DNA of 64,000 nucleotides from Nostoc sp. NIES-4103 (GCF_002368335.1 NZ_AP018288.1:1044940-1108939), one strand, 5' to 3'; counted from the stretch's first letter, positions 1 to 8,836 are shown. Notes: generated from the letters alone by a model not told the origin. Program-made: numbers and translations.

Positions 1-248
1 TGAACATGCTCAGTAAAGATACACATATTCTGCATGATCAGTTGGGGCTGGCGAAATACCTGCGTATTGATGCGTTGCAGGACAAAATGCTGCAATTGGG
101 AACCATCCAGCGTTACCAAAAAAGTGTCATTAATATTACCGCTGCCAAACGCTTGAACAGCCGTCACCTCACCTTGAAGCGTGAATTGGTCAGCAATGGC
201 AACAAGATTGTCCGTAGCCTGTGTGTTAAAATTTTCTATTATATTCAT
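1..248 (-). CDS. Sugar-kinase-like phosphotransferase, N-terminal part only (cut by window edge)
   Basis: The minus strand from an ATG at 248 reads open through the window edge, giving 82 residues. It begins MNIIENFNTQ and holds a glycine-rich stretch GSGNINDTFLV followed by HFVLQRINTQVF. This matches the nucleotide-binding start of the APH/ChoK-like phosphotransferase family, especially proteins annotated as N-acetylhexosamine 1-kinase-like (VLQRIN...VF...L..N is typical). The catalytic HGD and DxD motifs lie outside the window, so activity cannot be judged. A kinase of this type beside a glycosyltransferase/epimerase region would fit sugar salvage, but that is inference. The plus-strand reading frame over the same bases is a shadow. 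Confidence 0.7.
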   Translation of the reverse strand, partial: MNIIENFNTQATDNLVAIADQFTLQGEVTAVQAFGSGNINDTFLVTLDGSQLQHFVLQRINTQVFRQPQLIMQNMCIFTEHV

Positions 249-411
249 GTTTTACCTGCACACTCCTCACGTCATTGCACAAAGGCAATAGGAGACATAG
301 TAACTTAAGTTTCACCTTTGGTCTGTATCAAAGTGTTGCAGGTGTTGTTGACATTCTCCTCTCATTTTGAGAGACTAAGAAATAGTTTATTAGACTTCTT
401 GTATAAATAAT

Positions 412-500
412 TTTTTTTCTCACGCAGAGGAGCCACTGCGTTGGGCGGGTTTCCCGACAGCCGCGCAAGTGGCGTTCGCAGAGGCGCAGAGAAAGAGTTA
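412..500. repeat. Intergenic repeat: 'gcagag' module interrupted by a GC-rich palindromic insert
   Basis: The gap 249-565 holds no gene. At its centre an AT-rich background carries cgcagagg...gcgcagagaaag, a module common between cyanobacterial genes. It appears split by about 45 bp of GC-rich sequence (ccactgcgttg ... ccgcgcaagtggc) that shares words with repeats at 39.6 and 40.7 kb. It looks like one repeat nested in another. Confidence 0.5.
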
Positions 501-565
501 AAAATGGAGATTTTTGCAAGAGGTATATTGTTGTGAAAAAAATATGACAAAATACAGACAAGTAA

Positions 566-865
566 ATGCATCTGATTTCGATTCGTAAACTTCGTACTGA
601 TGCTGCTCAATTTCCTGATGTCAAAAAGCAAATAGACAACTGGTATGCAACGGTTACAAAGGCTAATTGGCAGAGTTTGGAGGATGTTCAAAGAATTTAT
701 CGGGATGCTGAAGCGGTTGGGAATTTTACTGTCTTCAACATTAAAGGTAATGATTATCGCCTGATTGTCGGTATCGACTATGAAAACCAAGTAGTTTACT
801 ACAAATATTTTCTCACACACGCTGAATACGACAAAGATAAATGGAAAAATGACCCTTACTTTTAA
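566..865 (+). CDS. higB: HigB-type toxin (mRNA interferase)
   Basis: This 99-residue protein fits the HigB branch of the RelE/ParE superfamily, ribosome-dependent or free mRNA endonucleases that stop translation when their antitoxin is lost. Family marks visible are the N-terminal basic stretch, PDVKKQIDNWYATV, VGNFTVFNIKGNDYRLIV in the beta-sheet core and the near-terminal THAEYDK motif. Size is the usual ~100 residues. The following gene overlaps it by 17 bp and encodes the HigA-type partner, the toxin-first order typical of higBA. Such operons are usually repressed by the antitoxin or the complex; I see no clear operator in the repeat-rich upstream region. Function is inferred from family similarity and gene order. 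Confidence 0.88.
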   Translation: MHLISIRKLRTDAAQFPDVKKQIDNWYATVTKANWQSLEDVQRIYRDAEAVGNFTVFNIKGNDYRLIVGIDYENQVVYYKYFLTHAEYDKDKWKNDPYF

Positions 866-1247
866 CCAAATTACCTATTGCAATCTTTTAGCCGAAGTAG
901 TTCCTATAGCAATTGAAACTGAGGAGGAGTATGAACGTATTTTGAATATAGTAGAACAGCTAACTTTTAAGAAAAATCGCACAATAGAGGAGCAAGCTTT
1001 ATACAAGTTACTAGTGATATTAATTGAAGCATATGAAACGGAGAATTATCCGATTGATCAATCTGCACCTCATGAAATTCTCCAACACATGATGGAAGCC
1101 AGCGGAACCCGTCAAGCAGATTTAGTAGGGATTATTGGATCAAGTGGTGTGGTATCAGAGGTTGTGAATGGTAAGCGCTCAATTAGTAAAGCACAAGCGA
1201 AGGCGCTGGGGGAATATTTTAAAGTATCACCTAGTTTGTTTATTTAA
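849..1247 (+). CDS. higA: HigA-type antitoxin, XRE-like helix-turn-helix
   Basis: This 132-residue protein has an N-terminal helical region (roughly residues 1-75) and a C-terminal XRE-like DNA-binding domain. That domain includes ASGTRQADLVGIIGSSGVVSEVVNGKRSISKAQAKAL, given here only as a description of residues 84-120, and ends FKVSPSLFI as in cyanobacterial and enterobacterial HigA2-type antitoxins. The ATG lies inside the last codons of higB (17-bp overlap), so the pair is translationally coupled. The protein should neutralise HigB and repress the operon. No truncation is seen. A 92-bp palindromic repeat begins five bases after the stop. Confidence 0.88.
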   Translation: MTLTFNQITYCNLLAEVVPIAIETEEEYERILNIVEQLTFKKNRTIEEQALYKLLVILIEAYETENYPIDQSAPHEILQHMMEASGTRQADLVGIIGSSGVVSEVVNGKRSISKAQAKALGEYFKVSPSLFI

Positions 1248-1251
1248 TTGC

Positions 1252-1343
1252 AGGACTTACGCACGGACTACGATTTTACGTCATTACGAGCGAAGTGAAG
1301 TAATCGCAAAAGCTTAGTTTTTCGTCACGAGTGCGTAAGTCCT
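1252..1343. repeat. 92-bp MITE-like repeat, copy A (13-bp terminal inverted repeats)
   Basis: The element is bounded by aggacttacgcac and gtgcgtaagtcct, a perfect 13-bp inverted pair. A second copy of the same length in opposite orientation lies at 21559-21650 and differs at about six positions. There is no open frame inside, so it is non-autonomous. Confidence 0.8.
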
Positions 1344-1386
1344 AAATTGGTTATATAATCTGATACTAATAACATATTAGACTTAT

Positions 1387-1542
1387 TCAAAGCATAGACA
1401 GGAGAGCTTTGATTTCATTTATCTGCTTATCAATTACATCAAAATGATGATCAAGCATTTTTATAATTCTCAATAGTTTGTCCGAACCCATGTAATTTGG
1501 AAACAAATCCAAAATAAATATAATTACTTCAATATGGTGCAT
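1387..1542 (-). CDS. Possible small protein, 51 residues
   Basis: In the 475-bp gap between higA and the next gene the minus strand holds an ORF beginning MHHIEVIIFILDLF and ending KALLSML. It is rich in hydrophobic and charged residues in a helical pattern. The open frame runs a few codons further upstream without a start. I see no convincing ribosome binding site, and the region is AT-rich, so it may be a remnant rather than a gene. I do not recognise it. The rest of the gap (1543-1722) shows nothing else I can name. Confidence 0.25.
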   Translation of the reverse strand: MHHIEVIIFILDLFPNYMGSDKLLRIIKMLDHHFDVIDKQINEIKALLSML

Positions 1543-1722
1543 ACTAACAGCATATTTTAATGTATCATAGTATCATATCAATCTCAAAAATACTAACGTA
1601 ACAGTATTTAAACGTATCTCTAATAAACGTATTCATTTAGCACTTTTGAAGTAATACAGCACTTCTTCATCCTGATCCACCAACCAATACCCAAACTTCT
1701 ATCCGCTGTCAATTATCCAATC

Positions 1723-2292
1723 TTATCCCGCTGTTCTACGCAATTTCAACCAGCCAAAAACTTGTTCTGCTGTCAGCGTTAAATTAATTCCTTCCAGGAC
1801 TCGCAGTTGATTCTCACCTCTGCAAATTTCAGGTTGCTGTTGCGGTGCAAAAATCAGCACAGAATAATCGTCTGGATCAATCAGCCACCCCAACTGACAG
1901 CCATGTTGCAGACAATACAAAAGATTATCAATGACTCGGTTAGCGTTTTGATCGGGTGACAAAATCTCAATTGCCCAATCAGGCGCTTCTGTAAAATGAT
2001 CTTCGGGTTCTCCTACTTCATTTAGCTGAATACGACTCCAAGCGACGACTGCAACATCAGGTACAATAGAACGCCCAGCAAAGGTACACCGTAACTCAGG
2101 TAAGGCGGTATATTGATCGTTAGAATTGTCGATCGCTGTCAACAAGCGTTTTTGTAAAATTGAATGTCGGATTTTGGGCATTGGCTTTTGCATTGCAACC
2201 CCATCTGCATATTCCCAAGCTGGAGAGTCCTCAAGATATGGCATTTTGAGGAATTCTTCAAGGGTAAGAATTTGGGGCAATGAAGCAGTCAT
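1723..2292 (-). CDS. Uma2-family endonuclease-like protein (DUF820)
   Basis: This 189-residue protein belongs to the Uma2/DUF820 family, PD-(D/E)XK-fold proteins greatly expanded in cyanobacteria. Family marks are the start TLEEFLKMP, the VPDVAVV acidic strand near residue 95, IEILSPDQ near residue 125 and GWLIDPDDYSV near residue 150. The acidic residues of the two core strands are present. Biological role is not established for most members. It stands alone, converging with nothing, followed by an AT-rich gap. Two further Uma2 genes occur in this window (2649-3239 and 60600-61157). Confidence 0.85.
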   Translation of the reverse strand: MTASLPQILTLEEFLKMPYLEDSPAWEYADGVAMQKPMPKIRHSILQKRLLTAIDNSNDQYTALPELRCTFAGRSIVPDVAVVAWSRIQLNEVGEPEDHFTEAPDWAIEILSPDQNANRVIDNLLYCLQHGCQLGWLIDPDDYSVLIFAPQQQPEICRGENQLRVLEGINLTLTAEQVFGWLKLRRTAG

Positions 2293-2381
2293 TGATTAAT
2301 TGTGGGAATTTTAGCTTCAAGTTTAGTATAGCGATGATCAGGTCAAGCACATTTAATTTGTATAATATTAAATTCGGTTAA

Positions 2382-2514
2382 TTAGTTATAATTCCCACAG
2401 TCGTTGTACCCCACCCCTAACCCCTCCCCGTGAACGGGGAGGGGAAACAAAGCGTAGCTTTGGTGGGGTGGGGTTCTTAGGTTTAATAAGTAATAAGCGC
2501 GGACTTGATATCAC
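2382..2514. repeat. Composite intergenic repeat with strong hairpin
   Basis: In the 2293-2648 gap the sequence from ttagttataattcccacag into a C-rich run matches 21654 onward. It contains an 11-bp stem cccctccccgt/acggggagggg (2421-2444). It ends with cggacttgatatcac (2500-2514), whose inverse complement sits at 21535-21549. No gene is seen here. Confidence 0.6.
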
Positions 2515-2648
2515 TTCATCTGGTGGTTGTTTGTTATTGATCATGCGTCATTTCTATTTACAAAGGACAAAGGACTAATGACTAATGACAGTCGTCAACC
2601 AGATAAGAAAGCAATTTGGATACATATTAGCTCATCATGTAGGCTAAA

Positions 2649-3239
2649 TTACTTACCAGCAGTACCTAAAGAAAAAATCCGACTCAAGTTTAATGAACTA
2701 TCTTCAAACCCAGGAATTTCTACTAACTGATCTGGTAAATAAATCTGTTTGCTGAGATAGTTAAATTCACCTTGAGCATTTTGATAAGGCTGACTATAGC
2801 GCTCTAGTTGACGAGCATTTAAGTCTACAATCCAATAATGATAAATTCCTGCTTCTGCATACAGTTCTAATTTTTTTGTTTGGTCATAAATCAATGTGGA
2901 ATCTGAAATTTCTATCACAAGTAAAATATCTTCTGGATAGGGATGGTGAATTAGATAATCTTCATCTTTGCCGCGTGCAATCACCACATCTGGTTCAGGT
3001 TCACTTGCATTTGGTAGGGTAATTGGATCTTGTCCCCGAATAACTGCACGGTCGCCTAAAAGTCGATCCAATTGACGGCAGAGTATAGAACCGCATACTG
3101 TATGAGGAGTTCCTTTTGCTACCATTTGGATCAGTTCCCCACGAATTAATTCAATGCGATCGCTCTCCTTAAAAAATCCCAGTGCAATCAATTGATGATA
3201 TTCTTCAATGGTGAATCGCTTTGGTGTCACAACGTTCAT
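2649..3239 (-). CDS. Uma2-family endonuclease-like protein (DUF820)
   Basis: This is a second Uma2/DUF820 protein, 196 residues. It shows FTIEEYHQLIALGFFKESDRIELI at the start (described, residues 8-31), EPEPDVVIARG near residue 86, LLVIEISDSTL near residue 107 and the YWIVDLNARQLERY strand. Together these form the PD-(D/E)XK-like core with conserved acidic residues. It is clearly a different subfamily from the gene at 1723, so this is not a recent tandem duplication. The ATG at 3239 is preceded by an A-rich stretch without a strong ribosome binding site. Function is unknown; a nuclease fold is known for the family, activity here is inference. Confidence 0.85.
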   Translation of the reverse strand: MNVVTPKRFTIEEYHQLIALGFFKESDRIELIRGELIQMVAKGTPHTVCGSILCRQLDRLLGDRAVIRGQDPITLPNASEPEPDVVIARGKDEDYLIHHPYPEDILLVIEISDSTLIYDQTKKLELYAEAGIYHYWIVDLNARQLERYSQPYQNAQGEFNYLSKQIYLPDQLVEIPGFEDSSLNLSRIFSLGTAGK

Positions 3240-3270
3240 AGAACATGCACCAGATGGAAATGCTTTTATT

Positions 3271-4446
3271 TTAACTTGACTTCAACGCCTCAAATTGCTG
3301 CCAGCAAAGGTATAGCGCACGGGGTACATGAAAACAGCCTTTCCATTTGCCGCCTTTGAGATTTAACAGCACTTCTCCACGGCGGTTGAGGTAGCCAAAC
3401 CACTCACCGTAGTCGCGATCGCTAAAGTGTGACCAAGCGTAATCATGCATCTTTTGATACCATTCCCAGCACTCGCTACGCCCCGTCAAACGATAACCCA
3501 TTGCCAAGGCAACTAAAGACTCTAAATGCACCCACCACAGTTTTTGATCCCATTCGAGTTGTTGCGGCGGATGATTATCTGCATCCATAAAATAATACAA
3601 TCCGCCATATTCACTATCCCAAGCAAAATTGAGGATATTTAGCACTACATCAACGGCTTGATTAATGGTTTTGCGATCGCTTTTGCGGTTAGCGATGTCC
3701 ATGATAAACCACATTGCTTCGATACCATGACCGGGATTAATTAACCTACCGTCAAAACAATCAATGTGCGAACCGTAGAGACCAACATTTTCATACATCA
3801 GTCCCCGTTCCTGGTCGAGAAAATCATTCATCACTTCCTCAACAGTGGCTGCTAAAACATTTTCCAGGGTTTCACTAGGTAGCAGCCACTCCATTTCTAG
3901 TGTCAGGTTGGCTAAAATCATCGGTACTGCCAAGGCTTTCATCGGACGCGTACCGGGATAAATCTTGTTATATTTCCCCTTTGGATTATCTTTGCGGCGC
4001 AAAACATTGTTGTAAGCTTGCATCGCCACATCCTTAGCCCATTCTTCACCAGAAGCAAGGGCATATTGACTAAATGCCATTGCGGCAAAGCAATCAGAAA
4101 AGATATTGTAAGGCTGAACCAGTGGCTTACCTTCACAAGTTAGTGCAAAGTACCAGTTGCCTTCCTCATCTCTGCCATGTTGGGCGAGAAAATTTGCCCC
4201 ATTGCTAGCAATTTGCAACCAATTTTCTCGTTTTTCTAACTGGTTGCAAAGCATGGAAAAAGTCCACACTTGGCGGTTTTGCAGCCAAATAAATTTATCT
4301 GTGTCATAAATCTTACCCTCGCGGTCAAGACAAGTGAAGTAGCCGCCTTGCTGCCAGTCGATTGAGTGTTTTTCCCAAAATGGGAGTACATCGTCTAAGA
4401 GGGCATTTTTGTAAAGTTCCGCCAGCGCTTTCCAATCATGCCCCAT
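3271..4446 (-). CDS. N-acylglucosamine 2-epimerase (AGE) family protein
   Basis: At 391 residues this matches the AGE family, (alpha/alpha)6-barrel enzymes that epimerise or isomerise N-acyl-glucosamine, cellobiose or mannose. Visible family segments are YFTCLDREGKIYDTDKFIWLQ near the start, GSHIDCFDGRLINPGHGIEAMWF (around residues 225-247, containing an active-site type His) and LWWVHLESLVALAMG near residue 310. I chose the ATG at 4446 rather than a TTG 24 bp upstream, because ggggaggaaagtt immediately precedes it. Only 33 bp separate it from the upstream glycosyltransferase gene on the same strand, so the two are probably one transcript for surface polysaccharide or sugar metabolism. The substrate cannot be told from sequence. 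Confidence 0.88.
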   Translation of the reverse strand: MGHDWKALAELYKNALLDDVLPFWEKHSIDWQQGGYFTCLDREGKIYDTDKFIWLQNRQVWTFSMLCNQLEKRENWLQIASNGANFLAQHGRDEEGNWYFALTCEGKPLVQPYNIFSDCFAAMAFSQYALASGEEWAKDVAMQAYNNVLRRKDNPKGKYNKIYPGTRPMKALAVPMILANLTLEMEWLLPSETLENVLAATVEEVMNDFLDQERGLMYENVGLYGSHIDCFDGRLINPGHGIEAMWFIMDIANRKSDRKTINQAVDVVLNILNFAWDSEYGGLYYFMDADNHPPQQLEWDQKLWWVHLESLVALAMGYRLTGRSECWEWYQKMHDYAWSHFSDRDYGEWFGYLNRRGEVLLNLKGGKWKGCFHVPRALYLCWQQFEALKSS

Positions 4447-4479
4447 AACTTTCCTCCCCTGTTGTGCCAAAACTAATAG

Positions 4480-5595
4480 CTATTTATAATTACCAACCAA
4501 AACTTTTGGTGATTTTATTAGCTTAAACAAATTGTAGTTGGGAATTAATTCCCGGTATACAGCTAGTGTGTCTTCATTTACTCTAGCAGCACTGAACCTC
4601 TCTAGGTTTTGTCGGGCGCGGCTTTGCCACTTGTCAAGTTTTTCGGGGTCTGCGAGTAATTGCGCTAAAGTAGCTGCCAAGGTTTGACTGTCTTGAGGCG
4701 GCACTAAAATACCAGCTTGTCCATTATCTAACGTTTCCGGAATGCCGTCTACATTGCTGGCAATAATTGCACAACCTGCTTCCCGCGCTTCGGTCAGTAC
4801 TAAACCAAAGGATTCGCAGTGGGAAGCGAGGACGAAGATATCGCTAGCTAGCATATAGCGTTGTGGTTCTGGCTGGAAACCTTCAAAATGGATGCGTTGG
4901 CTATAAGCTGTCTTTTGCACCATTGCCTCGAACATTGAGCGATCGGGCCCGTTTCCTACTAAGTATAAATGTGCTTGGGGAAAGTCTTTAGCAATTTTGA
5001 TAAAAGCTGCGATTAATTCAGCAATTCCTTTTCTGGTATACATCCCCGCTACAGTTGTGATTGCTGGGCGGTGTAGGGGTAGTGGTTGATAATCTTTGAG
5101 ATTACGATGTCGGGGGCTACCTAAAGTACCATTAGATATGACTCGCAATTTTTTTTTGGGTATACCACGCCGCACCATCGAATCGGCTACTGCATGACTA
5201 ACTGCTATCACCCTATCTGCTAATCCCATCAATATTGCACTACGCTGAAACTCGTTGTGTACTGTAGAAACTAAATTATATGGGTAGCCGCTTCTCAAAA
5301 CTCCTGCTAAGACGACTCCTGTCATCATATGTGCATGAACAATATCGGGTTGAAACACCTGCACAATTTCCCGATAACGCCAAGCAGCTTTGATCATATT
5401 CAACGGTTGTCTACACTGATTGAGTTGCAAGTGCTTAACGTCATGATGCGCTAATAATATTTCATATTCTCCCCCAGCAGAAGCTACAGCAACATCATGA
5501 CCCGATTTTGCTTGCAAACAAGCTAAGTCTACTGCTACATTGACAATCCCATTACCGATTTTTTGTACATGATTTGTAATGTGTAAGATTTTCAT
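4480..5595 (-). CDS. Glycosyltransferase family 4 (GT-B fold)
   Basis: This 371-residue protein is a retaining GT-B glycosyltransferase of the GT4 type, transferring a sugar from a nucleotide donor to a lipid- or polymer-linked acceptor at the inner membrane. The N-terminal acceptor domain starts MKILHITNHVQKIGNG. The donor domain has TVAGMYTRKGIAELI near residue 185, and the E-x7-E motif in ASHCESFGLVLTEAREAG near residues 260-277. The ATG has ggagaaa upstream. It is transcribed toward the AGE epimerase, 33 bp away. A degenerate partial copy of this gene lies at 6886-7265, so the region has undergone duplication. Donor and acceptor are unknown. Confidence 0.92.
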   Translation of the reverse strand: MKILHITNHVQKIGNGIVNVAVDLACLQAKSGHDVAVASAGGEYEILLAHHDVKHLQLNQCRQPLNMIKAAWRYREIVQVFQPDIVHAHMMTGVVLAGVLRSGYPYNLVSTVHNEFQRSAILMGLADRVIAVSHAVADSMVRRGIPKKKLRVISNGTLGSPRHRNLKDYQPLPLHRPAITTVAGMYTRKGIAELIAAFIKIAKDFPQAHLYLVGNGPDRSMFEAMVQKTAYSQRIHFEGFQPEPQRYMLASDIFVLASHCESFGLVLTEAREAGCAIIASNVDGIPETLDNGQAGILVPPQDSQTLAATLAQLLADPEKLDKWQSRARQNLERFSAARVNEDTLAVYRELIPNYNLFKLIKSPKVLVGNYK

Positions 5596-5725
5596 TTAAT
5601 TTTTCTCCACAATGGTCTTTCAATTTGGGATTTTGGATTGTCACTAGACATGAATTTCAATGTAGGCTTATTCTTCGTTTCCAAGCCCACCCTACATATA
5701 TTTAAAAATCAAATTTAAATCCTAT

Positions 5726-5816
5726 AGGACTTACGCAAAAACCTCTCAAACGCTCATTACTCTGTGTCCTCTGCGTTCTCTGTGGTTCGATTTTCCGTTA
5801 CCTGTGCGTAAGTGCT
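5726..5816. repeat. MITE-like repeat with related ends but different core
   Basis: This element begins aggacttacgca and ends tgcgtaagtgct, 91 bp. The ends match the 92-bp repeat at 1252 and 21559, but the core differs and contains ctctgtgtcctctgcg. An inverted relative of that core lies at 5873-5905. The rest of the gap 5596-5982 shows no gene. Confidence 0.6.
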
Positions 5817-5982
5817 GTTCTAATACGATTCAGTTAGGTTAAAACTTTTTGCCAAAGCCTATTTTTTTAACGAACCGCAGAGTCGCAGAGGGCACAGAGA
5901 GATGCAAGAAATGCTTAAGTTAACTGTATTGATTTAAATCCTAGATGCCAAGGATGATTTAACCTTGATTATCTTTTTCAAG

Positions 5983-6759
5983 TTAAGCCTTAAAGAAAAT
6001 TTCGTAAGCGCCTAAAAAACGTTTGATAAAACCCCGTGGTAGGCTTTGTATTTGAGAAGAATATGACGCGATCGCTCTCGTTTTTTTCTCTTGTACTGAT
6101 GTAATTGTAAGACAGGAAGCTGCTGCTATATCCTGTAATTTGAGTAAAATAAATAGCGGCGCTCTCCAGAATAGCCAAATCGGGTATTGTAATAGATCAA
6201 CTTTCATATCACATTGGGAAATTGCTAGTTTCACTAATTGGTATGTAGCCTCATGATCTCTATGACAATCTTTACGATGAGGTACGTAAATTTCTTCTGG
6301 CTGATAATATTTTACTAGTTCAGCTATCTGCTTAATTGTCTGTTGCTGTTCTTGGGAACTTAATTCTTGCAAACGCCCATCTGTCTTTTGCAAAAAGTGA
6401 ATTTCTGACGGTGCTACTCCTAAAATACTTAATGCTATTAACGCTTCTTGCTTACGGATCTGAATGATTTGATCTCGTGATGTCTCTAAACCTCCTGACC
6501 CTTGTCCATCAGTGACGAATACCACTACAACCTGTGTTCCCTGTTCACGTTTTTGGGCAATCATCCCACCACAGCCAAATGTCTCATCATCTTGGTGAGG
6601 AGAAAAGACCATAGCTGATTTCTGATTACATACTAGTGGCTGACTTCTACCATGTAAAATCCATCGAAATAGTAAAATGGAGTGAATATATTGTATCTGT
6701 TCAAGCCAGGAACTTGGCAATAATTTTTGTAATTTTTGTAGATAAGGTTTGATTATCAT
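5983..6759 (-). CDS. PIG-L/LmbE-family deacetylase
   Basis: This 258-residue protein is a zinc-dependent N-acetyl-glucosaminyl deacetylase of the PIG-L/LmbE family. The metal-binding motif PHQDDETFGCGG is at about residues 54-65 and the second His site, PHRKDCHRDHEAT, near residue 160. Length is normal for bacterial members. In bacteria such enzymes deacetylate GlcNAc-type sugars on lipids, small thiols or natural products. Next to glycosyltransferases and an AGE epimerase, action on a polysaccharide or glycolipid intermediate is a fair inference. It may be the first gene of a minus-strand group with the genes at 4480 and 3271, although 387 bp with a MITE separates it from them. Confidence 0.88.
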   Translation of the reverse strand: MIIKPYLQKLQKLLPSSWLEQIQYIHSILLFRWILHGRSQPLVCNQKSAMVFSPHQDDETFGCGGMIAQKREQGTQVVVVFVTDGQGSGGLETSRDQIIQIRKQEALIALSILGVAPSEIHFLQKTDGRLQELSSQEQQQTIKQIAELVKYYQPEEIYVPHRKDCHRDHEATYQLVKLAISQCDMKVDLLQYPIWLFWRAPLFILLKLQDIAAASCLTITSVQEKKTRAIASYSSQIQSLPRGFIKRFLGAYEIFFKA

Positions 6760-6885
6760 AATGGCTAGATGATATTGTTTTAACCCAAAAATTATTTGTG
6801 TTTACTTGATACAGATTTTTTAGTTTTAAACTAAAAACTAACCAGTATCATAATATATTGACAATAGCTTTTGGGTCTAAATTAT

Positions 6886-7265
6886 TTATTTTTTCTGTGA
6901 AGAAAATATTTGAATATCTTTAGGCAGTACTAAAATTCCAATTTGTCGATTATCTAATGTTTCATGAATGCTGTCTACATTGCTGGCAATAATTGTACAA
7001 CTAGCTTTCGGTGCTTCTGTCAGCAAAAGACCAAAGGATTTGCAGTGAGAAGCAATGAATGGGTTGGTGTAGTACGCCCCAAGCATCGTTAAAAGTTATC
7101 CTTTGTACCATTGCCTCGAACAACATTGATAGCTCAGGTCTATTTCCTACTAAATATAGATGTATTTGCAAAAAGTCTATAGCAATTTTGATAGAAGTTT
7201 CCATAAATTCCGTTTTTAGTTTTCAGGAAAATTGTACTTTTGCTATTGGGTATTTTTTTTGATCC
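6886..7265 (-). pseudogene. Decayed partial copy of a GT4 glycosyltransferase
   Basis: Two overlapping frames on the minus strand encode pieces that align in order with the intact gene at 4480-5595. One reads IHLYLVGNRPELSM...FEAMVQ (compare AHLYLVGNGPDRSMFEAMVQ). The other reads ASHCKSFGLLLTEA through ILVLPKD; over 46 aligned residues it keeps 34 identities with the intact protein. The frame changes between the pieces, the sequence between them is shortened, and the N-terminal half is missing apart from faint similarity up to about 7290. It is therefore a non-functional remnant. The surrounding 6760-7337 holds nothing else recognisable. Confidence 0.8.
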
Positions 7266-7337
7266 ACAATTGTGTAAATATTTTCCATCGTTCACCTTTA
7301 GTCTCAAGACCAAATAATTAGAGTAGGTAATAGAAAA

Positions 7338-8627
7338 ATGGTTTCGCCTCTGTTGATGAGTACTTGTGAACCAAAAGCAGAAGCAGCAGCAGGAGATGCA
7401 CACGCGGCTTATAGACTGCATCAAGGACTACTTAGGTTGGGAATTAATTCTCGGATGTTAGTCCAAGATAAGAAAATTGACGATGCAACTGTAATCGGTT
7501 ATCCCAACAAATTAGGCCCAATAATATCGAAAGTTCGTCCTTATTTAGATGCTTTACCACTAAAAGTTTATGGTCATAGCAAACAAAATCCTATATATAT
7601 GCGCTTACAGTGGCTCCCTAGTAACATTAGCTCGCAGATAGCTAATCTGAATCCAGATATTATTAATCTGTTTTGGATATGTGACGGGTTTGTACCAATC
7701 GAAGCTCTAGCAAAATTTAATAAGCCTATTGTTTGGACATTTCAAGATATGTGGGCATTCACTGGGGGATGCTGCTATAGCAAAGGGTGCGATCGCTATA
7801 CAAAATCCTGTGGCAATTGTCCTATACTCGGTAGTAACCAAGCATCTGATTTATCTAATTGGGTTTGGAAGCGCAAAGCTAAAGCATGGCAAAATCTCAA
7901 ACTGACCATTGTCACCTGTAGTAACTGGCTAGCAGAATGTACTAAGTCAAGTTCACTACTTCAAAATCAACAAATTAAAGTTATTCCCAACGGTTTAGAT
8001 GTTGACATATATAAACCAATTGAGCGCCAAACAGCAAGAAACTTACTGAATCTACCGCAAAATAAGCAATTGGTTTTATTCGGAGCTATCAACGCAACTG
8101 GTAATAAAAGAAAGGGATTCCATCTGCTGCAAGCAGCATTGCAAAAGTTAAGCAATAGTGAGTGGAAAGACAAGATAGAACTCATTGTTTTTGGTGCATC
8201 TCAGCCTAAAAATCCAGTTGATTTTGATTTTAAAATACATTACCAAGGTAAAATTTCTGATGAAAATAAGCTAGTAATTCTTTATTGTGCAGCAGATGTG
8301 ATGATTGTGCCATCAATTGAAGAAGCTTTTGGACAAACGGCTTCTGAATCTTTAGCTTGTGGCACACCTGTAGTTTCTTTTGATTCTACAGGCTTAAAAG
8401 ATGTTGTTGATCACCAAAAAAATGGCTATCGAGCCAAGTGTTTTAGTGATGATGACTTAGCAAATGGCATTATTTGGGTGCTTGAGAACAAACAGCGACA
8501 TGAAAAACTCTGCGATCGCGCTCGTGAAAAAGCCAAACAAGAGTTTAGTTTAGAAGTAGTTACACGTTCTTACTTGTCTGTCTATGAAGAAGCACGCACA
8601 CAATATAGTTTGGCTTCAGTAACTTAA
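7338..8627 (+). CDS. Glycosyltransferase family 4 with cysteine cluster
   Basis: This 429-residue GT-B glycosyltransferase has the N-terminal AAGDAHAAYRLHQGLLRLGI that replaces the usual GG-A-R motif of this subgroup. It has a cysteine cluster CCYSKGCDRYTKSCGNCP around residues 146-163, which in related WcaC/WbaZ-like enzymes probably forms a metal-bound loop. The C-terminal donor site is EEAFGQTASESLACGTPVV near residues 330-348. It is transcribed alone, divergently from the decayed copy upstream. The ATG at 7338 has only a weak ribosome binding site (taggtaatagaaaa). The role is probably surface polysaccharide assembly; the sugar is unknown. Confidence 0.9.
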   Translation: MVSPLLMSTCEPKAEAAAGDAHAAYRLHQGLLRLGINSRMLVQDKKIDDATVIGYPNKLGPIISKVRPYLDALPLKVYGHSKQNPIYMRLQWLPSNISSQIANLNPDIINLFWICDGFVPIEALAKFNKPIVWTFQDMWAFTGGCCYSKGCDRYTKSCGNCPILGSNQASDLSNWVWKRKAKAWQNLKLTIVTCSNWLAECTKSSSLLQNQQIKVIPNGLDVDIYKPIERQTARNLLNLPQNKQLVLFGAINATGNKRKGFHLLQAALQKLSNSEWKDKIELIVFGASQPKNPVDFDFKIHYQGKISDENKLVILYCAADVMIVPSIEEAFGQTASESLACGTPVVSFDSTGLKDVVDHQKNGYRAKCFSDDDLANGIIWVLENKQRHEKLCDRAREKAKQEFSLEVVTRSYLSVYEEARTQYSLASVT

Positions 8628-8700
8628 CGACTTTGACTGTGACAAGACTTACGCAGTTCGCACACATATTTTCTGCAATATACATAGGTTGGTAGGATGC

Positions 8701-8836
8701 GTTACTGGCGTGTCAAGACTAAAATACTGCATTATGGCTTTCTTGTGGGATGGGCATCTCGCCCGTCCCGTGCGGGCTAGAAGCCCACACCACAAGAGTT
8801 ATATTAATGCCTATTTAAGCTGTGTCAGTCCACTAC
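8701..8836. repeat. MITE-like repeat, ~136 bp, copy 1
   Basis: This shares with 14394-14530 the core cttgtgggatgggc...cgcccgtcc and the end gtgtcagtccactac, in the same orientation. The left end (ctggcgtgtcaagactaaaat) is an imperfect inverted form of the right end. No coding frame lies inside. Confidence 0.65.

Noticed and set aside
6..308. Plus-strand ORF of 100 residues at the window start
   Set aside because: The minus strand encodes a recognisable phosphotransferase N-terminus over the same bases, so this is a shadow.
328..820. Minus-strand ORFs opposite the repeat and the HigB gene
   Set aside because: They lie across a repeat and antisense to a clear HigB toxin; the translations resemble nothing known.
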